Shown here piece by piece: positions 60,288 to 64,000 of a DNA stretch of 64,000 bases. The notes beneath the pieces were generated by a model. The model was given only the letters and a program-made list of their open reading frames with translations, did no database searches and had not been told where the DNA came from. This stretch comes from Halocynthiibacter sp. SDUM655004 (lineage in GTDB: Bacteria; Pseudomonadota; Alphaproteobacteria; Rhodobacterales; Rhodobacteraceae), in assembly GCF_026015885.1 (NCBI RefSeq), contig NZ_JAPDUG010000002.1, positions 682,001 through 746,000 of the forward strand. Reading direction: 5' to 3'. The first letter of the stretch is position 1. Each line of letters opens with the position of its first letter. The position numbers were made by a program, and so were the translations under genes.

Positions 60288-60881
60288 ATGCACTTAGCAA
60301 TGTCTCGGGTTCACACTAAGGGCCGTCGTTACACGGTAATTGCGGCGTTAGGGGCCGTTGCTTTGATATCGGGTTGCAGTTCGCCTGGTGAAGAAAGCTT
60401 CAACCGGTCCTCGGAATTCAGAGATATTGCAGCGGAAACTGACCTGACAGCGCCGAGTGACATCAGCAACCTTCAGGGGAAAGCAACATATACTGGCGTT
60501 GCAGAGGCTGATTTCGGAGGGTTTAGTGGGACTGCTGATGCAAAGCTCGTTGCTGATTTTGATTCTCAAGAAATCGAGGGCAGTCTGACTTCATGGAAGG
60601 ATCTCGACCCGATCAACCACACTCTTCGCGGTCAGATTGATTTGTCAAATGGTCAAATCGCCGATGACGGTAGTTTCACATCACAGATGGCGGGTAATAT
60701 TGAACGCAATGCCGCTGGTTCTACCGACACGCCTGATCTGAGAGTCTTTCAAGGTAGTGCATCTGGTCAGATTTACGACTCAGTCACTGGAGCGACTGCC
60801 AGTCATTTGAATGGTTCATTTAATGGCGTTGGTGTTAACGGAAGTTTTAATGTTGATGGAGAATTTGTAGCTCGCCAATAA
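60288..60881 (+). CDS. Surface lipoprotein with TbpB-like beta-barrel domain
   Basis: The protein has 197 residues from the ATG at 60288 (AGGCGG about 8 bases upstream); a TTG at 60282 and an ATG at 60300 are alternatives. The N-terminus is a lipoprotein signal with lipobox LISGC, so Cys29 or Cys30 would be lipidated. The mature protein is beta-rich with Gly, Asp and Asn turns (YTGVAEADFGGFSGTADAKL; GSASGQIYDSVTGATASHLNG; GSFNVDGEFVARQ), the pattern of transferrin-binding-protein-like eight-stranded barrels. The convergent gene encodes a SLAM-like barrel, which is known to translocate such lipoproteins to the cell surface. Confidence 0.7.
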   Translation: MHLAMSRVHTKGRRYTVIAALGAVALISGCSSPGEESFNRSSEFRDIAAETDLTAPSDISNLQGKATYTGVAEADFGGFSGTADAKLVADFDSQEIEGSLTSWKDLDPINHTLRGQIDLSNGQIADDGSFTSQMAGNIERNAAGSTDTPDLRVFQGSASGQIYDSVTGATASHLNGSFNGVGVNGSFNVDGEFVARQ

Positions 60882-60888
60882 GTATAAC

Positions 60889-60914
60889 AATAGCAGGGTG
60901 TGAACCCTGCTATT
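60889..60914. terminator. Perfect hairpin after the lipoprotein gene
   Basis: AATAGCAGGGT pairs perfectly with ACCCTGCTATT around GTGA, an 11-bp stem. No clear T-run follows. It lies between the lipoprotein gene and the convergent barrel gene. Confidence 0.55.
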
Positions 60915-61023
60915 GCGGCTAAACAGAAAGTTGGCCTTTCATATCGTTAGTAATTTCGACACCGCAAAAAATAAAATCCGGCAGCCGACGAGAAGGCCAA
61001 CGGGATACTTCAGCCAGCTGGCT

Positions 61024-62088
61024 TCAAAAGCGCCAAGATTTTAGATTAATCGCAAACAAGATTTGGTTGTCTTGGTAGAGATCGATGTTCGAGTTGGTAA
61101 CTTGGTAGCCAAAACTTGCAATAATGCGTTCATTTACTGGTCGCCTTAACATTATCGTATATGTATCATCTGTCCTTGGCTGCCCGAAATGCGAACTACC
61201 GCCTGCTCGGCTGTAATTCAGCAAAACTGAAGTCGTCTTTCCATATATTGGCCGCGTAAAAGCGAAGGTAGCTGCGTTTAGAGTTGTGTGGCGCTGGTGT
61301 ATGTGTTCCCCCCAGCGAATGCCGGTTCGAATAACGCCGACTCCGCGAACGGCGCTCAACAGGCTGAAAGCGACTTTCGACTTAGAATAATCCTCACGAA
61401 AACCTCTCTCGAGAGCGATACTTGCTTCGTGATGCCCTATGGCAGATGAAAACATCTGGCTTCCACGGGTTGAAAGGAATTTTTCTCCGGTTTCATATTT
61501 TTTCCTTAGGTGGCGATAACCACCGCAACTATTAATCCAAGTCCATCTCGCGATATGAGCTTGCCAACAAGTGTTGGCGTTGATGGTGATTTTATCCAGA
61601 TTGTGCTCTGGTGCATATTCATAACTCGCAGCGACTTTAAATGTAGCAATTTGCTTGGGTGCGATACTAAATCTACTGTAAGCAGACGCAGCCACTCCCA
61701 AAGTTATGCCCTTCTTCGCGACACTATCTTGATCAACAACGAAGAGTAAGTCACCAACAGAGAACTTAGATTTGGGTATTCCGTTGTTCAGATTGTTATC
61801 ATAACCAACAAGAGGCCCGATTGTGTATTCCGTCATTAACTTTTTTGGGGGTTCTCCCTTTCGGTGTGCTAACCCGTCAAGTTTCATGAAATTTTCAAGG
61901 TATTGCTCAGAGCCCTTGGGACGCGCTTTAACGAGAGAATAGTACGCTAGCTTTTCGGACCCAGAGATCATTGAAAGCGGCCAAATAATTGCATCAGAGC
62001 GCGGCCATACAACGGCATCAGAACTAAGGGCTGGTGCAGCAAATAGGCCTAAAGTAAGCACACAAAAAAGGAAGTTTTTGGGATTCAA
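61024..62088 (-). CDS. SLAM-like outer-membrane beta-barrel protein
   Basis: The protein has 354 residues from a TTG with GGCGGAAAG upstream, and a Sec signal (FLFCVLTLGLFAAPALSSD). The mature protein alternates polar and hydrophobic residues as in beta strands. The C-terminus (DDTYTIMLRRPVNERIIASF; NSNIDLYQDNQILFAINL) closely follows the ending of surface lipoprotein assembly modifiers, and the protein ends in Phe as outer-membrane barrels do. Typical SLAMs have an N-terminal TPR domain and are longer; this one has only about 100 residues there, so it is a short variant. The neighbouring TbpB-like lipoprotein is the obvious client. Confidence 0.7.
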   Translation of the reverse strand: MNPKNFLFCVLTLGLFAAPALSSDAVVWPRSDAIIWPLSMISGSEKLAYYSLVKARPKGSEQYLENFMKLDGLAHRKGEPPKKLMTEYTIGPLVGYDNNLNNGIPKSKFSVGDLLFVVDQDSVAKKGITLGVAASAYSRFSIAPKQIATFKVAASYEYAPEHNLDKITINANTCWQAHIARWTWINSCGGYRHLRKKYETGEKFLSTRGSQMFSSAIGHHEASIALERGFREDYSKSKVAFSLLSAVRGVGVIRTGIRWGEHIHQRHTTLNAATFAFTRPIYGKTTSVLLNYSRAGGSSHFGQPRTDDTYTIMLRRPVNERIIASFGYQVTNSNIDLYQDNQILFAINLKSWRF

Positions 62089-63017
62089 TTTCTTTCCGCC
62101 TATTAGAGGTAAACCATTAGAATTGCACCGGTTCGCCTCAGCACAATCTCGCTTGATTTCTAATCCCTACATTTAAACTCTGTTGCAACCTTAGTTGATA
62201 ATTTCAAGCGTTGGCGAACACAAGTTTCACCGACCCAATAACCTGTTCGAAATTGGCTAGAATTTCGCCGCAACGACTAGTCTACTGCTGCGACCTTGAA
62301 TATCTTTAGCGTTCACCCGATTTCGAAATACTTTCTAAACCTTTTCGGAAAAATTCTTGTTTCACTAGACCAATTCCTTTTCTTCATCAATTTCAGTGCT
62401 TAATTGCGCTATCGACCCGTCCAATCAGGACGCATTTCTCAGCTCAGCCAATTGGTTCACCGAGGTGGTAAACGGTTTCCTGAAGTCCAAATGTACAACC
62501 ACAAAGACAAGCTTTTCATAAATGTCAAATTGTCTGACCATAGCGCCTACCGGACAAGGCTGAGGATTTGAATAAGGCGGTATTTCTGATTCATCTTAAC
62601 GATTAGGAAATCTCGAAGACGAAGTAGCTAAGTACATTGAACGGCGCTTTGGACACGGTTGTCTAAAACATCTGTCACAAAGCCAACTAGATTATTTATC
62701 TGAAGAGTATACCCTCATTGTCTTGTCTGACGTGTTTATGTCCGCATTCCGCAGAGCGCCGAACTATTATGCCAACATTGGGCTGGCAACCATCACAACC
62801 GCCTGCATCCCAACCGGCAGTTAAGCCCAGCGTAGCTAGCGTTAGCACAATTTGCAGCGAATGCCGGCGAACCGGATGTGACAACGGACGCCTGCTAATG
62901 CTCGTTGGTTCTCGTCAAGTCCCCGGTCTCAAAAACACATGCAACAATTCTAAATGGGACCACAAATGGGGCTGTCGCGCTCAATGCCAACACAAATTCT
63001 TGATAAATAACAGTTAA
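62089..63017. other. Degraded region with gene remnants
   Basis: No intact gene is seen. A protein-like stretch in one frame (62461-62574; EVQMYNHKDKLFINVKLSDH) and another at 62600-62824 are separated by frame changes and stops. Neither has a start codon with a ribosome site. This looks like decayed accessory DNA next to an integrase. Confidence 0.4.
62600..62824 (+). pseudogene. Remnant of an unidentified gene
   Basis: The open frame of 74 codons has no usable early start. It encodes NLEDEVAKYIERRFGHGCLK and LDYLSEEYTLIVLSDVFMSA, which reads like natural protein sequence. The preceding bases continue in another frame (AEDLNKAVFLIHLND), suggesting a frameshift near 62600. I do not recognise the family. 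Confidence 0.35.
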
Positions 63018-63272
63018 CTAAATTTAAATGGTGCCCCGGGGCGGCACTTTAGAATTGGCGTTACAAATGCTCGCGGTCTAACGAGCCGCGGTCCATACGA
63101 TGGAGGAGCGCAGGAGCGGCGATTGGCAGAAAGATACCGAGAACTCGCAACGAGGTCCGGAAACGCTCACCCTCGGGTTTCAGATATGCTTGTTGCCATA
63201 TCCGAGAAATACGAGGACGACGCGCGACGAGAAGATGACCAAGCCGCAGTTGGCGAACGGTGGCACCCTTGA
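63018..63272 (+). pseudogene. C-terminal remnant of a small alphaproteobacterial protein
   Basis: This open stretch lacks a start codon. Its end reads RLAERYRELATRSGNAHPR and MLVAISEKYEDDARREDD, an arrangement familiar from small hypothetical proteins with a helical, charged C-terminus ending in WHP-like motifs. The first part overlaps the repeat at 63027-63056, so the 5' part may have been replaced by integration. Confidence 0.35.
63027..63056 (+). repeat. Imperfect 30-bp direct repeat, copy A (candidate attachment site)
   Basis: It begins AATGGTGCCCCGGGGCGG and ends TAGAATT. It matches copy B at 63575-63604 in 26 of 30 positions. The TGGTGCCC...GGGCGG part is what the reverse strand of a tRNA 3' end (CCGCCC...GGGCACCA) looks like, the usual target of tyrosine integrases. 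A full tRNA gene cannot be folded here. Confidence 0.5.
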
Positions 63273-63574
63273 TGGGGGCAGCGATGCCTGAAGGTGGTTT
63301 TCTGGCTCATCCAGCGTTGTGAAGGCCCGAGCATTAGCTTAGCGCGTCGGTTTCGCGCCTTGTGCGGGCAATTGCTTGCACAAACAGCGAGCGTCAGCTT
63401 AGCAACTACTCGTGGCTTCTGTTTCTTCGACGGGGCGACGCGGGCAAGGTTTGGGAAGCAGAAAAGCGCGTCCCGCCCCGGAACACCATCGCGGCGCATA
63501 GGGTGGGCATTAAGGTGGATAGAAATGGACACGCCCAAAGCATGCTGCAGATTTATATAGACAATTTTAGATTT
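63273..63574. other. Short stretch between the repeats without a confident gene
   Basis: The 302 bases contain overlapping frames on both strands (63294-63560 plus, 63167-63637 minus) that look like chance frames in GC-rich sequence. Nothing specific is recognised. Confidence 0.35.
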
Positions 63575-63604
63575 AATGGTGCCCGGGGGCGGAACGCTAG
63601 AATT
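63575..63604 (+). repeat. Imperfect 30-bp direct repeat, copy B (candidate attachment site)
   Basis: It begins AATGGTGCCCGGGGGCGG and ends TAGAATT. It lies 129 bases upstream of the integrase start, 548 bases after copy A. See copy A for the comparison with tRNA 3' ends. Confidence 0.5.
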
Positions 63605-63733
63605 CGTTAACGAGTCCTTAACGATCCGCCAAAGCATTGATGATATTCACAAATCCAACAGCTGAAGATTTCCGGAACACGGTGGTCTTTAGCTCAATGT
63701 GATACAAATTGTGATACATCTGAAGGCTATTAA

Positions 63734-64000
63734 ATGAAGAATATTGTAAAGCGCGGAAACATCTTTTGGTTTCGAATGAGATGCCCAAAGAAATACTTAG
63801 AGGTCTTCGGAAAACCATTCATTACTTGCTCATTGCGAACCGACAGTAGGATCAAAGCGGAGGCAGAAGCGACGCAAATCAAGTACAAAACCCTTCAAGA
63901 TTTAGAAGTTTGCCTCCGTAGAGAAACCGATCCAGGTGACCATAACACCTTCAAGGAAACTATTGGCCTCGCAAGAGATAGCAACATAATGCCAGTGACA
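63734..64000 (+). CDS. Tyrosine-type site-specific integrase, N-terminal part
   Basis: The frame is open from the ATG at 63734 to the right edge (89 codons). The N-terminus IVKRGNIFWFRMRCPKKYLE followed by SLRTDSRIKAEAEATQIKY matches the DUF6538 N-terminal domain of phage-type integrases, which binds arm or core sites. The catalytic domain lies outside the window. A genomic island or prophage probably continues to the right. Confidence 0.8.
   Translation, partial: MKNIVKRGNIFWFRMRCPKKYLEVFGKPFITCSLRTDSRIKAEAEATQIKYKTLQDLEVCLRRETDPGDHNTFKETIGLARDSNIMPVT

Noticed and set aside
63027-63115. Possible tRNA gene on the minus strand
   Set aside because: Only the acceptor-end similarity is present; no T-loop GGTTCRA equivalent or anticodon arm can be found.
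63167-63637. 156-codon minus-strand frame upstream of the integrase
   Set aside because: It crosses both the candidate gene remnant and the repeat copy B, and its composition is that of a chance frame.
1-64000. CRISPR array, rRNA operon or classic riboswitch
   Set aside because: No regular direct-repeat and spacer pattern, no rRNA-like sequence and no known riboswitch core was recognised on reading; a covariance-model search was not possible.

Overview
The window looks like a piece of a marine alphaproteobacterial chromosome of the Rhodobacterales (Roseobacter group). The evidence is the gene families (TAXI-type TRAP transporter, membrane formate dehydrogenase with DUF3305/DUF3306, DUF6494 and DUF6505, Hint_2 proteins, UgpC-type sugar ABC transporters, MurR/RpiR and FCD-GntR regulators) and a moderate GC content. 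No rRNA, tRNA or CRISPR array was recognised. All names come from reading translated sequence; no database search was run.

Layout. 1-484: C-terminal end of a Hint-domain protein. 493-14555: a large formate dehydrogenase (FDH) locus. The leftward arm carries DUF3305, DUF3306, a TorD-like chaperone, a small Tat-signal peptide, FdhA, FdhB, FdhC and a previously unlisted 41-residue membrane peptide translationally coupled to FdhC. The rightward arm carries a four-cluster Fe-S protein, DUF6494, an Mrp/ApbC ATPase, a biotin/lipoate-ligase-like protein and DUF6505. A tungstate ABC transporter (tupBCA) closes the locus and suggests the enzyme uses tungsten. 14658-21870: a BKACE-type beta-keto acid cleavage enzyme and a class III aminotransferase, divergent from an RpiR regulator, a TAXI binding protein, a fused TRAP permease and a universal stress protein; together they look like an uptake and breakdown route for an amino compound. 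21910-25837: a LuxR response regulator, a periplasmic protein with a sulfite-oxidase-like fold and a hybrid histidine kinase.

25913-31931: a sugar or sugar-acid ABC transporter with an enolase-superfamily dehydratase and a divergent GntR regulator. 31997-38473: a phytase-like secreted protein, an SDR epimerase, a MarR-like regulator and the 5-oxoprolinase genes pxpBCA. 38470-39983: a translationally coupled pair of a Hint-domain protein and an HlyC-like lysine acyltransferase. 40119-47279: a CPBP protease, a GntR regulator, two Gfo/Idh/MocA oxidoreductases, a GH2 glycosidase and a LacI regulator with shared candidate operators.

From about 47280 to the right edge the window becomes accessory in character: long gaps, AT-richer sequence, small or broken reading frames, a wrecked IS3-family element (48781-50301), a probably truncated membrane-bound AraC-type regulator, aquaporin, arylsulfatase, a minimal arsR-acr3 pair, a TbpB-like lipoprotein opposite a SLAM-like outer-membrane barrel, and the start of a tyrosine integrase at the right edge with two imperfect 30-bp repeats (26/30) resembling tRNA 3' ends upstream of it.

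The most interesting candidates are the FDH accessory cassette with its small coupled membrane peptide, the Hint plus HlyC pair, the short SLAM-like/lipoprotein pair, and the aminotransferase-BKACE-TAXI pathway.
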